DNA of 64,000 bases, taken from positions 62,001 through 126,000 of the forward strand of contig JAPPGH010000049.1 in assembly GCA_026914155.1 (NCBI GenBank), in the 5' to 3' direction. Below the pieces are notes generated by a model. The model was given only the letters and a program-made list of their open reading frames with translations. It had not been told where the DNA came from and ran no database searches. The position numbers and the translations under genes are program-made. Positions 21,190 to 30,207 of the stretch are shown here, piece after piece (position 1 is the stretch's first letter; each line of letters opens with the position of its first letter). Source of the stretch: Candidatus Palauibacter rhopaloidicola (GTDB taxonomy: Bacteria > Gemmatimonadota > Gemmatimonadetes > Palauibacterales > Palauibacteraceae).

Positions 21190-22093
21190 CGCGCTCGCTC
21201 GCCACCGCTTCCGGCTCGCCCGCGGCCTCCGACACGTCCTCCGCCGCGTCCGCGCCGGGCAACTGCGGCGCGCCTTCCGTGCCTTCGAGCACGCGTTCGT
21301 CGACCGGAGCCGGAGCCGCGGACCCTTCGTCGGCCGCCGTCGCAAGCCCCTTGAACAGACCCATCATGGGCCCGAGTTCCACCGGCAGCGGGAAGAGCGT
21401 CGTCGAGTTGTTCTCCGCCGCGATCTCCGTCGCCGTCTGCAGAAAACGCAGTTGCAGCGAGGCCGGGTATTGGCTCAACTGCCGCGCCGCGTCCCGCAGG
21501 TTCGACGCCGCCTGCAGTTCGCCCTGCGCGTTGATCACCTTCGCCCGCCGCTCGCGCTCCGCCTCCGCCTGCCGCGCGATCGCCCGCTTCATCTCGTTCG
21601 GAAGGTCCACGTCCTTCACCTCGACGCCCGTGACGTCGATCCCCCAGGCGTCCGTCCCCTGGTCGATGATGTCGCGCAGGATCTGGTTGAACTTCTCGCG
21701 CTCCGCGAGGACCTCGTCCAGTTCCGCCTGACCGATGACCGACCGGAGCGTCGTCTGGGCAAGCTGCGACGTGGCGAAGAGAAAGTCCTCGATCTCGAGG
21801 ATGGCCCGTCGCGGGTTCGCGACGCGGAAATAGAGGACGGCGTTGACCTTCACCGACACGTTGTCCCGCGTGATGACGTCCTGCGGCGGGATGTCCATGG
21901 CGATGATCCGGAGGCTCACCCGCTCCATGCGCTCGACCCCGAACGGGACGAGGAAGATGAGTCCGGGCCCTCGGGTCGGACGCGCGCGGCCGAGCCGGAA
22001 GACGACGGCCCGCTCGTATTCCTTCAGGATTCGGAGACTCGTGGCGAGCGCCAGCGCGCCCGCTCCGGCGAGGATGAAGAATAGCGGATCCAT
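21176..22093 (-). CDS. Slipin (SPFH/Band 7, stomatin-like protein)
   Basis: 305 residues: one N-terminal membrane hairpin ([20 protein letters not shown]), then the SPFH domain ([11 protein letters not shown] to [15 protein letters not shown]) and the charged helix [18 protein letters not shown] used for oligomerisation. The C-terminal ~60 residues are Ala/Glu-rich and disordered. Slipins form scaffolds in membrane microdomains and are often encoded with an NfeD protease partner; none is found here. The overlapping gene may take that partner position. Confidence 0.9.
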   Translation of the reverse strand: MDPLFFILAGAGALALATSLRILKEYERAVVFRLGRARPTRGPGLIFLVPFGVERMERVSLRIIAMDIPPQDVITRDNVSVKVNAVLYFRVANPRRAILEIEDFLFATSQLAQTTLRSVIGQAELDEVLAEREKFNQILRDIIDQGTDAWGIDVTGVEVKDVDLPNEMKRAIARQAEAERERRAKVINAQGELQAASNLRDAARQLSQYPASLQLRFLQTATEIAAENNSTTLFPLPVELGPMMGLFKGLATAADEGSAAPAPVDERVLEGTEGAPQLPGADAAEDVSEAAGEPEAVASERDAAG

Positions 22094-22120
22094 GTTCGCT
22101 CCCTCCGACTGATCGCGGTG

Positions 22121-22157
22121 CCCGGCCCGGCGGTTGGCGGCACCCGGCCCGGCGGTT
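22121..22157. repeat. 15 bp direct repeat, period 22, downstream of the thiolase gene
   Basis: CCCGGCCCGGCGGTT occurs at 22121-22135 and 22143-22157, between the thiolase stop and the slipin start. Its GC-rich inverted elements could stall polymerase, but there is no T-run. Confidence 0.6.
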
Positions 22158-22159
22158 CG

Positions 22160-23359
22160 CTAGGCGTCGACCTCCACGATGACGGCCGCGCCCTGCCCAC
22201 CGCCGATGCAGGCCGCGCCCAGACCCAGACCGCCGCCCCGCCGCCGCAGTTCGTGCAGGAGATGGCCCGTGATCCGCGCCCCCGTCATGCCGAGCGGGTG
22301 GCTCAGCGCGATCGCCCCGCCGTCCACGTTCACCTTGTCGCGGTCGAGGCCGAGTTCGCGCTCGACCGCCAGGTACTGCGGAGCGAAGGCCTCGTTCACC
22401 TCGACGAGGTCGATGTCGTCGAGCGTGAGGCCCGCTTTCTCGAGGGCGGCGCGCGAGGCGGGCGCGGGCCCGATGCCCATGATGTGGGGTGGCACGCCCG
22501 CCACGGCGTAGGACACGAGGCGGCCAACGGGCTCAAGGCCGTGCGCGGCCGCATAGTCGTTGCCCGCCAGCACGAGCGCCGCCGCCCCATCCCCGATCCC
22601 GCTCGCGTTGCCGGCCGTGACGAGGCCATCCTGCTTGAAATACGGCCGGAGCTTCGCGAGCCCCTCGACCGTCGTATCGGGACGGAGGTGCTCATCCCGC
22701 TCGAAGGACGTTTCCCTCCCCTTCCGTCCCACCATCATCGGTACGACCTCGTCCTCGTAGCGGCCGCCCTCCCAGGCCTCCGCCGCCAGCTGCTGGCTGC
22801 GCACCGCCACTTCGTCGGCCTCCGAGCGCGAGATCCCGTACTCCTCCGCGAGATTCTCAGCCGTCTGCGCCATCGAGAAGCCGCAGTAGGGATCGGTGAG
22901 GGCCTCCCACAGCGAATCCTCGAACTTCGGCGCCGGGCCCAGCCGCAGACCCCAGCGGGCGCCGCGCACGATATGCGGCGCCTGGCTCATGGACTCCGCT
23001 CCGCCGACGAGACAGACGTCGCTCTCCCCGAGTTCGATCTCCTGCGAGCCATCGATCACGGCCTGGAAGCCGGAGCCGCACAGGCGGTTCACGGTGACGG
23101 CCGGGGTCTCGATCGGCAGCCCCGCCCGCAGCCCCACATGCCGCGCGAGATAGATCGCGTCAGCCGACGTCTGCATCACGTTCCCCATCACCACGTGCCC
23201 GAAGTCGCCGGGCTCGGCGCCCGAGCGCTCGATCGCCGCTTCCGAGGCGACGACGCCCAGGTCCACCGCCGAATGCTCCTTCAGACTGCCACCGAACGCG
23301 CCCATGGCCGTCCGGGCCGCCGAGAGAAACACCGTTCCGTTACCGTTGCTGTCGCTCAT
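22160..23359 (-). CDS. Acetyl-CoA C-acetyltransferase (thiolase)
   Basis: 399 residues. Condenses two acetyl-CoA or thiolyses acyl-CoA. The nucleophilic Cys is C94 in NRLCGSGFQAV. The catalytic His is in ALSHPLGMTGAR, where the usual GGHPLG becomes LSHPLG, and the second Cys is in GAACIGGGQG. Length is normal for the AtoB/PhaA group. With the downstream 3-hydroxybutyryl-CoA dehydrogenase it fits a short-chain acyl-CoA pathway. The 128 bp spacer upstream (23360-23487) has no clear motif. Confidence 0.93.
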   Translation of the reverse strand: MSDSNGNGTVFLSAARTAMGAFGGSLKEHSAVDLGVVASEAAIERSGAEPGDFGHVVMGNVMQTSADAIYLARHVGLRAGLPIETPAVTVNRLCGSGFQAVIDGSQEIELGESDVCLVGGAESMSQAPHIVRGARWGLRLGPAPKFEDSLWEALTDPYCGFSMAQTAENLAEEYGISRSEADEVAVRSQQLAAEAWEGGRYEDEVVPMMVGRKGRETSFERDEHLRPDTTVEGLAKLRPYFKQDGLVTAGNASGIGDGAAALVLAGNDYAAAHGLEPVGRLVSYAVAGVPPHIMGIGPAPASRAALEKAGLTLDDIDLVEVNEAFAPQYLAVERELGLDRDKVNVDGGAIALSHPLGMTGARITGHLLHELRRRGGGLGLGAACIGGGQGAAVIVEVDA

Positions 23360-23487
23360 CTTCCCGAAGTCCTTCCATCTCTTGCCGGTCTTCCGACCGG
23401 ATTCATGTCATATGTGCTGCGGCTTCGCGCCGCCCGGCGGCCGCGCGCGGGGCCCGACCACCCGTCCGTGAAACGTAGCGTGGTGGA

Positions 23488-24552
23488 TCAGGCCGCGCCC
23501 ACCCGTTCCGCGAGCCAGCTTCCGACCTCCAACGTCGTCGCGCCTCCCCCGAGGTCCGGCGTCCGCACTCCGGCGGCGAGCGCCGCATCCACGGCCGCCT
23601 CGACCGCCGCGGCCGCATCGGCCGAACCGTGATCCCGCAGGAGAAGCGCGGCGCTGAGCACCGCGGCCATCGGATTCGCCCGACCTGTCCCGACGATGTC
23701 CGGCGCGCTGCCGTGCACGGGTTCGTACAGGCCATGCACGCCGGGCTTCACGTTGGCGGAGGGCGCGAGCCCCGGCCCCCCCACGACCTCGGCGCCCAGG
23801 TCGGAGAGAATGTCGCCGAGCAGGTTCGACGTGACGATGACGCCGAACCGTTCCGGCGCCCGGATCATCTCCATGGCAAGCGCGTCCACGTAGCGCATCT
23901 CCGACTCCACCCCCGGATATCCGGCGGCGACCTCCCCGAACACACGGCGCCAGAGCCCGAACATGTGCGGCACCGCGTTCGCCTTGTCCGCGAGCGTCAC
24001 ACGCAGCCCCCGGGGAGCGGCGTGCTCGAACGCGAACCGCACGATCCGCTCCACTCCGAAGCGGGTGGCGATCGACTCCGACACCGCGACCTCATCGGGC
24101 GTGCCCTCGTGCTCGACCCGCCCGATGCCGACGTAGAGGCCTTCCGTATTCTCCCGGAAGATCTCGAAGTCGATAGGCGCCGAGTCCGCGGACCTCAGCG
24201 GCGACAGCTCCGGGGCGCGCAGCCGAAGCGGCCGGCGGTTCAGGAACAGGTCCAGCCGCACCCGCAGGCCGAGAAGGAGGTCGCGCGCGTGACGGCCGTC
24301 GGGCACGCGCGGATCGCCCACGGCGCCGAAGAGAATCGCGTCGAAGTCATCCCTCAGAGACTCGAAGGTCCGCTGCGACAGCGTCTCTCCGGTGGCGAGA
24401 TAGTGATCGGCGCCGTGCGGGAAGTGCGTGAGTTCGAGTTCGCAGAGGCCCCTGGCGGCTACGGCCCGGAGCACGCGACACGCCTCGCGGGTGACCTCGG
24501 GGCCGATCCCGTCGCCGCCGATGACGGCGATGCGCAGCGGAGCCGTCGCCAC
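23488..24552 (-). CDS. Isocitrate/isopropylmalate dehydrogenase-family enzyme
   Basis: A 354-residue NAD-dependent beta-decarboxylating dehydrogenase: GGDGIGPEV near the start, substrate-loop FEIFRENTEGLYVGIG, ADKANAVPHMFGLWRRVF, and the coenzyme region LAPSANVKPGVHGLYEPVHGSAPDIVGTG. The RENTEGLY segment is closer to isocitrate or tartrate-type members than to typical LeuB, and no leucine genes are nearby. Substrate is therefore open among 3-isopropylmalate, isocitrate, homoisocitrate and tartrate. GTG start; 10 bp downstream of the TPR gene. Confidence 0.8.
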   Translation of the reverse strand: MATAPLRIAVIGGDGIGPEVTREACRVLRAVAARGLCELELTHFPHGADHYLATGETLSQRTFESLRDDFDAILFGAVGDPRVPDGRHARDLLLGLRVRLDLFLNRRPLRLRAPELSPLRSADSAPIDFEIFRENTEGLYVGIGRVEHEGTPDEVAVSESIATRFGVERIVRFAFEHAAPRGLRVTLADKANAVPHMFGLWRRVFGEVAAGYPGVESEMRYVDALAMEMIRAPERFGVIVTSNLLGDILSDLGAEVVGGPGLAPSANVKPGVHGLYEPVHGSAPDIVGTGRANPMAAVLSAALLLRDHGSADAAAAVEAAVDAALAAGVRTPDLGGGATTLEVGSWLAERVGAA

Positions 24553-24562
24553 GGATCGGCTG

Positions 24563-25660
24563 CTAGCGTTCGATCTCGAGCGCGCCGACCCGGGCCGAGT
24601 CCTCGAGGAAGGCGCGCGCCGTCTGCCAGGAGACGGCGATGCCCGTCAGCGCCTGGAGCCGCATCGCCTCGTTTCGCATGAAGTCCGCCAGCGACACGCC
24701 GGGCTCCTCGGACCCGTTGCGCATGGCCCGCACAATCCCATCCCAGTCTCCCTCGTACACCACGCCGTTCGGGGCCCGCACGCGGTGCACCTCCACCGCC
24801 GACGCGTCCGGAGGACGACCGAACAGGTCGAGCTGGCCCGTGCCCGGCCCCGCCGCCAATCCGTTCGCCCGCGCTTCGACCTCGGCCAGCAGGCGTTCCT
24901 CCGCACTCGGTTCCGGCGCCAGTTCCTCCAGCGCCAGCAGGTAGGGCTGCAACGCCTCGGCGTCCGCCGGAAGGTCTTCGAGCCGCCGCTTGAGGTCGAC
25001 CACGCGCCATGCGACGATCGGATCGGCCAGGTCCGTCACCGGAATCGTCGCAAGCTGCGCGAGAGCTCCTCGAAAATCGCCGCGTTCGTAGAGCACGTTG
25101 CCGTAGAGCGCGCGGGCCTCCGCGAAGCGGGGATCCAGACGCACGGCCTCGCGGCTCCAAAACAGCGCCGCCTCGGTGTCGCCGTCCCGATAGAAGGTGA
25201 AGGCGAGATCCAGCGCAGCATCGGGGCTCTCGCGGTCGGCCGCGAGGGCGAGCCGGAAGAATCGCTCCGCCCGGCGCAGGAGACCCTCGCGCAGCAGGCT
25301 GCGCCCGACGCAGAGCATGAGTTCCACGTCGCGATCGTATCCCAGCGCGACGAGCCCCTCGAAGATCTGGAAGGCCGCCGCGCGCTCCCCGAGCTTCAGC
25401 AGCACATCTCCCAGGCCGGCCAGCGCTTCCTCGTGCTCCGGATCGATCCCGAGGACGGTGTCGAAGGCCGCGCGCGCCCAGGCGTATTCCTCCCGGGCCA
25501 GGCGCGTGTATCCGAGCGAGACGAGGAGTTCGACCGAGTCGGGAAAGCGGGTGAGCGCCTCCTTGAGGAGGCCAAGCGCCTGATCGAAGTCGCCGGCTTC
25601 GTACAGCCGTTGCGCTTCGGCGTCGAACTGCTCGTAGTTCCAGGCGTCGGAGAGGTTCAA
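24563..25660 (-). CDS. Tetratricopeptide-repeat protein
   Basis: A 365-residue soluble protein. At least five TPR units run from about residue 10 to 195 (AGDFDQALGLLKEALTRFPD, EEYAWARAAFDTVLGIDPE, GLLRRAERFFRLALAADRE, GDTEAALFWSREAVRLDP, RGDFRGALAQLATI). The remaining ~150 residues form a separate helical domain with LDLFGRPP in the linker. It probably acts as a protein-interaction scaffold. The start is TTG 25660; no ATG fits nearby. The dehydrogenase follows after 10 bp. Confidence 0.8.
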   Translation of the reverse strand: MNLSDAWNYEQFDAEAQRLYEAGDFDQALGLLKEALTRFPDSVELLVSLGYTRLAREEYAWARAAFDTVLGIDPEHEEALAGLGDVLLKLGERAAAFQIFEGLVALGYDRDVELMLCVGRSLLREGLLRRAERFFRLALAADRESPDAALDLAFTFYRDGDTEAALFWSREAVRLDPRFAEARALYGNVLYERGDFRGALAQLATIPVTDLADPIVAWRVVDLKRRLEDLPADAEALQPYLLALEELAPEPSAEERLLAEVEARANGLAAGPGTGQLDLFGRPPDASAVEVHRVRAPNGVVYEGDWDGIVRAMRNGSEEPGVSLADFMRNEAMRLQALTGIAVSWQTARAFLEDSARVGALEIER

Positions 25661-25776
25661 GTCCGGAACCTCAAGTCAGGAACCCTTCCGACCATGTTCG
25701 CCGAGCCAGAGCGGAGCCTTTCGTTGAAGGAGGCTCTTGCAACTTCGGGTGCCGCGCCCACGCCAGCAAGTTCCGG

Positions 25777-25814
25777 GCTCGAATGCGTTCACGACGCTCG
25801 AATGCGTTCACGAC
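25777..25814. repeat. 19 bp perfect tandem duplication reaching the CorC-like gene stop
   Basis: Two abutting copies of a unit starting GCTCGAATGCG (25777-25795, 25796-25814). The second contains the stop codon of the CorC/HlyC-like gene, so the duplication copied its 3' end. The rest of the 25661-25807 spacer holds nothing I recognise. Confidence 0.8.
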
Positions 25815-27166
25815 TCGAGGGCCTCGCACAATCTCCCCACCGTCTCCTCGTCCACGCCGAGCAGGGTGAGCCGCGTGATCCGCCGTTCGACCAGCTCCGC
25901 GACCTCCAGCCGCGCATCTCCCAGCGGGACCCGGTCTCCCGGCTCCGGGATCCGGCCCAGCGTGCCGATCACGTAGCCGGCCACGGTGTCGTACTCCTCC
26001 TCTTCTTCGAGATCATCGAGGCCCATACCCGTGAGCAGATCCGCGAACGAGACGCCCCCATCGAGTCCGACCGACCCGTCCGGACCGACCTCCAGTCCCG
26101 CCTCCGCCTCGTCGTGCTCGTCGTAGATTTCGCCGACGATCTCCTCGAGCAGGTCCTCCAGCGTGGCGATGCCGTCCGTGCCGCCGAACTCGTCGACGAC
26201 GACCGCCATGTGCGTCTTCCGGGCCCGCATTTCCGCCAGCAGGTCGTCGATCGCCTTCGACTCCGGGACGAAGAGCGCCTCGCGCATCACATCCCGCGCC
26301 ACGAGTCCCGTCGGACGCGCCGCGAGGATTTCCGCGAGCAGGTCCTTCACGACGACGATGCCGACGATGTCGTCCAGCGAATCGTCCGTGACGGGGAGAC
26401 GCGAATGTCCCGACTCCGCCGCGACCTGCAGGATGACCTTGGCCGGATCCCCGGCCCCGACGGCCACGATGTCCGGCCGGGGCGTCATCACCTCCCGGAC
26501 GACCGTATGCGTGAGATCGAACACGCCTTCGATCATCGCCTGTTCATCCTTCTCCACCATTCCTCCAGCCCGACTCTGCCGAATGAGCACCGCGATCTCG
26601 TCCGGACTGTGGGCATGTTCGACGCTGTGCGCGTCGCCCGCGGGGGCGCGAATCGTCCGCAGGAACAGCCGGGCCGAACCGTCGAGCAGCCAGATCGCCG
26701 GCGTCGCGACGCGGTTGAAGGCGAGGAGAGGACCAGCGAGGTAACGGCTCACCGTCTCGGGACGCAAAAGCGCGACGGTCTTCGGCGCGAGTTCGCCGAG
26801 TACGATGTGGAGGTAGGTGATGAGGATGAACGCGACGACGACGGCCGCCGTGTGGAGGGCGGCCGGCCCCGCGGCGAAGCCCAGCGCCCCGAACATCGGC
26901 TCGATCGAGCGCGCGAGCGCCGGCTCGCCGATCCAGCCCAGGCCGAGCGACGCGATGGTGATGCCGAGCTGCGTACCCGAGATGGCGCGGTCGAGATTGT
27001 CCTGCGCCCGGCGGACGACGCGGGCCAGACGATCGCCGCCATCGGCCAGTTCGTCGATGCGGGTGCGTCGCGCGCTGACGAGCGCGAACTCCGCCGCGAC
27101 GAAGAAGGCGTTCGCCGCCACGAGCGCGAGGACCGCGCCGAGCCTCAGAGCGAGTCCGAGGTCCAT
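25808..27166 (-). CDS. Hemolysin/CorC-family membrane protein (CNNM + CBS + CorC_HlyC)
   Basis: 452 residues. Four hydrophobic segments of the CNNM/DUF21 domain fill the first ~150 (VAANAFFVAAEFALVSARRTR, GTQLGITIASLGLGWIGEPAL, ITYLHIVLGELAPKT). Two CBS domains follow (MTPRPDIVAV and DVMREALFVPESKAIDDLL), then a CorC_HlyC domain (LRGDFG-like GDRVPLGDARLEVAEL). Family members affect Mg/Co efflux or cation homeostasis; haemolysis is not implied. The acidic linker DDLEEEEEYDT joins CBS to the last domain. Confidence 0.9.
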   Translation of the reverse strand: MDLGLALRLGAVLALVAANAFFVAAEFALVSARRTRIDELADGGDRLARVVRRAQDNLDRAISGTQLGITIASLGLGWIGEPALARSIEPMFGALGFAAGPAALHTAAVVVAFILITYLHIVLGELAPKTVALLRPETVSRYLAGPLLAFNRVATPAIWLLDGSARLFLRTIRAPAGDAHSVEHAHSPDEIAVLIRQSRAGGMVEKDEQAMIEGVFDLTHTVVREVMTPRPDIVAVGAGDPAKVILQVAAESGHSRLPVTDDSLDDIVGIVVVKDLLAEILAARPTGLVARDVMREALFVPESKAIDDLLAEMRARKTHMAVVVDEFGGTDGIATLEDLLEEIVGEIYDEHDEAEAGLEVGPDGSVGLDGGVSFADLLTGMGLDDLEEEEEYDTVAGYVIGTLGRIPEPGDRVPLGDARLEVAELVERRITRLTLLGVDEETVGRLCEALES

Positions 27167-27193
27167 TCGGCGGTCCGACTAGCGGATGGTGTG

Positions 27194-27214
27194 GCCCCCG
27201 ATCTGTCCGGGGGC
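27194..27214 (-). terminator. GC-rich hairpin between the 88-aa gene and the CorC-like gene
   Basis: GCCCCCG (27194-27200) and CGGGGGC (27208-27214) form a perfect 7 bp stem with a 7 nt loop. It could end transcription of the small upstream gene, but no U-tract follows on either strand. Confidence 0.35.
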
Positions 27215-27251
27215 GGGGGTTCGTTCAGGCTACGTTACCTCGCCGGTGGTC

Positions 27252-27518
27252 CTAGTGTCGCGCTTCCTGCTCCGACTGCCGGGCCGCGCCTCCGTGCGGG
27301 ATCGCCGGGGCACAGTACCGCTCGCCGATGGTGCGCAGGACAGACAGCTCACCCGGCGTCAATTCCGGATATCGCTCTCCGAGGTACTGGATCGTATCGT
27401 CGAACCACTCTTGCCGCTGCTCTTCTTCCGCGTCGAGCACGCCACAGCGGCGGATGTGGCTGAACAGCTCATCGCGGGCCCGGTCACTTGAATTCGGCAC
27501 ATGGTTTCCTTTGCTCAA
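27252..27518 (-). CDS. Small cytoplasmic protein, 88 aa, unknown function
   Basis: No family recognised. The sequence is soluble and mostly helical (RARDELFSHIRRCGVLDAEEE, DDTIQYLGERYPELTPGELSVL) with two Cys. I chose TTG 27518 because an almost ideal AAGGAGGTG lies directly upstream at good spacing; the upstream open frame is Arg-rich and unlikely to be coding. ELTPGELSVLRTIGERY suggests a short helical pair as in anti-sigma or adaptor proteins, but this is weak. The spacer 27519-27663 has nothing I can name. Confidence 0.6.
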   Translation of the reverse strand: MSKGNHVPNSSDRARDELFSHIRRCGVLDAEEEQRQEWFDDTIQYLGERYPELTPGELSVLRTIGERYCAPAIPHGGAARQSEQEARH

Positions 27519-27663
27519 GGCACCTCCTTGCTGGTTCGTCGTCGCCGTACAGTCCAAGACTAACCTAGGGTGCACCAAGGCAAAACGGGAGTGCCGCACC
27601 GCGGCGGCGGCGGCCATCGGCGACGCCCGGCACCCGCGTCGCCGATGGGCCCGGTTCCGAGTG

Positions 27664-28503
27664 TCAGCGATCGTCCTCCGCCTCATTCCGCTCGAAGTCG
27701 CGAAGATACATGTTCACGCTGCCTCTGCTCATGCGGCTCTTGATCTGCACGATGAGGCGACGGTCGTCGTCCGAGATGAAGACCTCGGCCTGCCCCTCTT
27801 CCCCGAACAGGCCATCGGTCTGGATGATCGGACGCAGAACGATCGTGTTGAACGTCCCCGCCGGCACCCGCACGCGCTCGCGGCGCAGAACCTCGACGAC
27901 GACGGGATTACCATCCTCCTCGAAGTAGCGGTCGAACTCGTAGGTCCGACCGATTTCCAACGGGAGCGTCCGGATCAGGTAGAGGTAGGAGATCTCGTCG
28001 AGCGCGCCCGGGGGCATTGGAAGATCCCGCTGTCGGCGGTGCGGAAGATAGGCCTCGGCCTCTTCGTTCCAATCGTGTCTCGTGGCGGCGAGGGCCTCGT
28101 GATCCAGCTCCCAGCGGCGCTGCCTCCGGTACCCTCCCTGCCGGAGGTTCTCCTCGAAGCGAAGCGACCGGTAGGGATCGGGGGCGAGCCAGCTCACCGT
28201 GCGGTCGTCCATCCTGTAGAAAGGGATGCTCCCCTTCATCTCCATCGACAGTCGATACGCCGGCGTGCCGCGGATCGTGTCCTGCGCTTCGACCCGGAGG
28301 TGCATGCGCCCGAAGTTCACGGGCCCGAACAACACCGCGTACTCGGAGGCCTCCCCGACCTCGAACGGCCAGCTCCCGGAGAAGGCGTCATCGGCCACGC
28401 CGGCGGCGGTGTTCTGCCCCGCGAGGCCGGATGTACCGGAAATCGAAGGCAGCAGGAGCGCCAGCCACGCCACGGCGCCGCGGTGCAGGTTTCGCCGCCG
28501 CAT
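27664..28503 (-). CDS. DUF3108-domain periplasmic protein
   Basis: 279 residues with a signal peptide (AVAWLALLLPSISGTSGLAGQ). The mature part follows the DUF3108 pattern: FEVGEASEYAVLFGPVNFGRM, a Tyr/Arg-rich beta-sheet region, YLYLIRTLPLEIGRTYEFDRYF, and the closing RRLIVQIKSRMSRGSVNMYL. Such proteins are periplasmic beta-rich proteins of unknown role, often near envelope genes. It starts 1 nt after the glycosyltransferase stop, so it is the last gene of the LPS-type operon. Confidence 0.8.
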   Translation of the reverse strand: MRRRNLHRGAVAWLALLLPSISGTSGLAGQNTAAGVADDAFSGSWPFEVGEASEYAVLFGPVNFGRMHLRVEAQDTIRGTPAYRLSMEMKGSIPFYRMDDRTVSWLAPDPYRSLRFEENLRQGGYRRQRRWELDHEALAATRHDWNEEAEAYLPHRRQRDLPMPPGALDEISYLYLIRTLPLEIGRTYEFDRYFEEDGNPVVVEVLRRERVRVPAGTFNTIVLRPIIQTDGLFGEEGQAEVFISDDDRRLIVQIKSRMSRGSVNMYLRDFERNEAEDDR

Positions 28504-28504
28504 G

Positions 28505-29254
28505 TCAGGCCGCCTCGACGATCTGCCGGCCGATCTCGCGCAGGGCGCGGTCCCGGCCGGCCGCGAACAGCTGCCGGAGCTGCTCGCCGGCCCGGAAGCG
28601 GGCGTCGCGGTATCGGCGGAGGGGGTGCAGATCATGCGGAATCTCCTCGAATCTTCGTACAAACGGCCGCACCTGCAGGAGCAGCGCGGCGTTGGCGGCC
28701 CAGCCGTCGTACTGCAACAGCGGCCCATCGCCGGCGGCGACGGCCCGTTCCAGAGCGAACAACCTATATAACCGAAGCGAAGCATAAGGGTCCGTCACGG
28801 CCGGAGCCGACGCGAGATGACGGGCGCAGAGCTGGCCGCCAACCCGGGTCAGGCGCCGGGCGAAGGGTTCGGGTTCGCCGCGAGTGACCGTGACGAGATC
28901 GGCGCCGCCCTCGAAGCGGCGAAGCATCTCCGGCAAGCGCTCGGGCGGATCGGAGAAATCCCCCTGCATGGAGACGAACGCATCGCGCCGGGGATAGCCG
29001 GAGCGGCGAAGCGTCGCCCGGATCAGCCGGTCGAGGCTCGCGGCGTAGCCCCGGCGCTCCTCGTTGCGGAGCACGGTCAGCGGGAGCACCCGCGGATACC
29101 GATTGAGCGCTTCTTCCGTCCCGTCGTCGGAGGCATCGTCGCAGACGAATACGTGGAACTGCCGCCGCTCGCCGTAGAGCAACTCGCGGATGCGCCATAG
29201 CAGCGGACCGATGGTCTCACGCTCGTTGCGCACCGGAATCCCGATGTGAATCAC
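28505..29254 (-). CDS. Family 2 glycosyltransferase
   Basis: A 249-residue GT-A enzyme moving a sugar from an activated donor. N-terminal GIPVRNERETIGPLLWRI and the nucleotide-binding acidic segment VFVCDDASDDGT are clear, followed by SMQGDFSDPPERLPEM, equivalent to the DXD region. There are no membrane segments, so it is probably peripheral on the inner leaflet. GTG 29254 overlaps the acyltransferase stop by 4 bp (GTGA). Its place suggests addition of a sugar to a lipid-linked envelope glycan; the acceptor is not evident. Confidence 0.85.
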   Translation of the reverse strand: MIHIGIPVRNERETIGPLLWRIRELLYGERRQFHVFVCDDASDDGTEEALNRYPRVLPLTVLRNEERRGYAASLDRLIRATLRRSGYPRRDAFVSMQGDFSDPPERLPEMLRRFEGGADLVTVTRGEPEPFARRLTRVGGQLCARHLASAPAVTDPYASLRLYRLFALERAVAAGDGPLLQYDGWAANAALLLQVRPFVRRFEEIPHDLHPLRRYRDARFRAGEQLRQLFAAGRDRALREIGRQIVEAA

Positions 29255-30207
29255 GCATCCTCTCCGCGTTGCGCCACCCGCTTCCAGCGCCGGTGGAACC
29301 AGAAATACTGCTCCGGCCGCCGTTCGATCTCCCTCTCCAGCGCCCGAACCCATCTCTTCGTGACCTCGACCGGGTCGCCGCCGGAGCCGGATCGAACGTC
29401 GTCGATCTCTTGATGGACGATCCTGTACCTCGATGGGTCTCGTGGGTCTCGAACGAGAGCCGCGAAGAAGAGAGGGACATCGGCCGCGAGACACAAACGC
29501 GCGGGGGCGAGCGACGTCCAGGCGGGGCGGCCCAGGAAGTCGATCGGAGCGCTGCCGCGCCGGGCGTGCTGATCGGCCACCAGGGCCAGGATCCGGCCGG
29601 AGCGCAGCGCGTCGAGCGCCGGCCGCGCCGCCGCGTCGCGGTCGAGCACCTCCAGTCCCAGCCGCGCGCGCAGGTCCTGCAGTCGACGGCCGAAGGCGCC
29701 CCGCTGGCGCTGCACGACCGCCGTCACGCGCACTCCGAGCGCCCGCACGGCGGCGCCACCGAGCTCCCAGTTGCCGAGGTGCCCGGCGACGACCACGGCG
29801 CCGTCCCGCTCCGCGACCGCGGTGTGCAGGCGCGGACCCAGCCCGGCCTCATCGACGACGCGAGACAGCGTCCGCTCGACCCGGGGCGGGCCGCCCATGA
29901 GGAGCGCGGCTTCCCGGCCGAAGTGCCGGTAGCAGGCGCGAGCCGTGTCGCGCACCCAGTGCGGCGTCGCGGCGGGAAAGCTCGCGGCGATCTGGGCGTC
30001 GACCACCCGGCGCCGCACGCCGAGCGGTTGGCGACACAGCGTCCCGAGCGCCCGTCCGGACGCGAGCGCCACCGGTTCCGGCGCCGTTCGCAGTCCGAGG
30101 TGCAGGCCGGCCACTCCGCCGTCCACGAGCGCGTCCGCGAGACGGCGGCCGGCGCCCCGCCCGCCGTCCCGCCCACGCCGGCCGGCCCGGCCCGCCCGGT
30201 CCTTCAC
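29251..30207 (-). CDS. Lipid A biosynthesis acyltransferase (LpxL/HtrB family)
   Basis: 318 residues, a membrane-bound enzyme that adds a secondary acyl chain to lipid A-type precursors. The catalytic HX4E motif is HLGNWE; VTAVVQRQRGAFGRRLQDLR, LALVADQHARRGSAPIDFLGRPAW and the C-terminal RRPEQYFWFHRRWK are all family marks. The N-terminus is unusually Arg/Gly-rich. It overlaps the MsbA-type transporter (4 bp) and the family 2 glycosyltransferase (4 bp), tying acylation to lipid flipping. Confidence 0.9.
   Translation of the reverse strand: MKDRAGRAGRRGRDGGRGAGRRLADALVDGGVAGLHLGLRTAPEPVALASGRALGTLCRQPLGVRRRVVDAQIAASFPAATPHWVRDTARACYRHFGREAALLMGGPPRVERTLSRVVDEAGLGPRLHTAVAERDGAVVVAGHLGNWELGGAAVRALGVRVTAVVQRQRGAFGRRLQDLRARLGLEVLDRDAAARPALDALRSGRILALVADQHARRGSAPIDFLGRPAWTSLAPARLCLAADVPLFFAALVRDPRDPSRYRIVHQEIDDVRSGSGGDPVEVTKRWVRALEREIERRPEQYFWFHRRWKRVAQRGEDA

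Noticed and set aside
22094..22159. Rho-independent terminator after the thiolase gene
   Set aside because: GC-rich repeats are present but there is no stable stem followed by a T-tract.
24428..27463. 1011-codon plus-strand open frame
   Set aside because: It crosses four well-supported minus-strand genes and encodes low-complexity Arg/Glu sequence.
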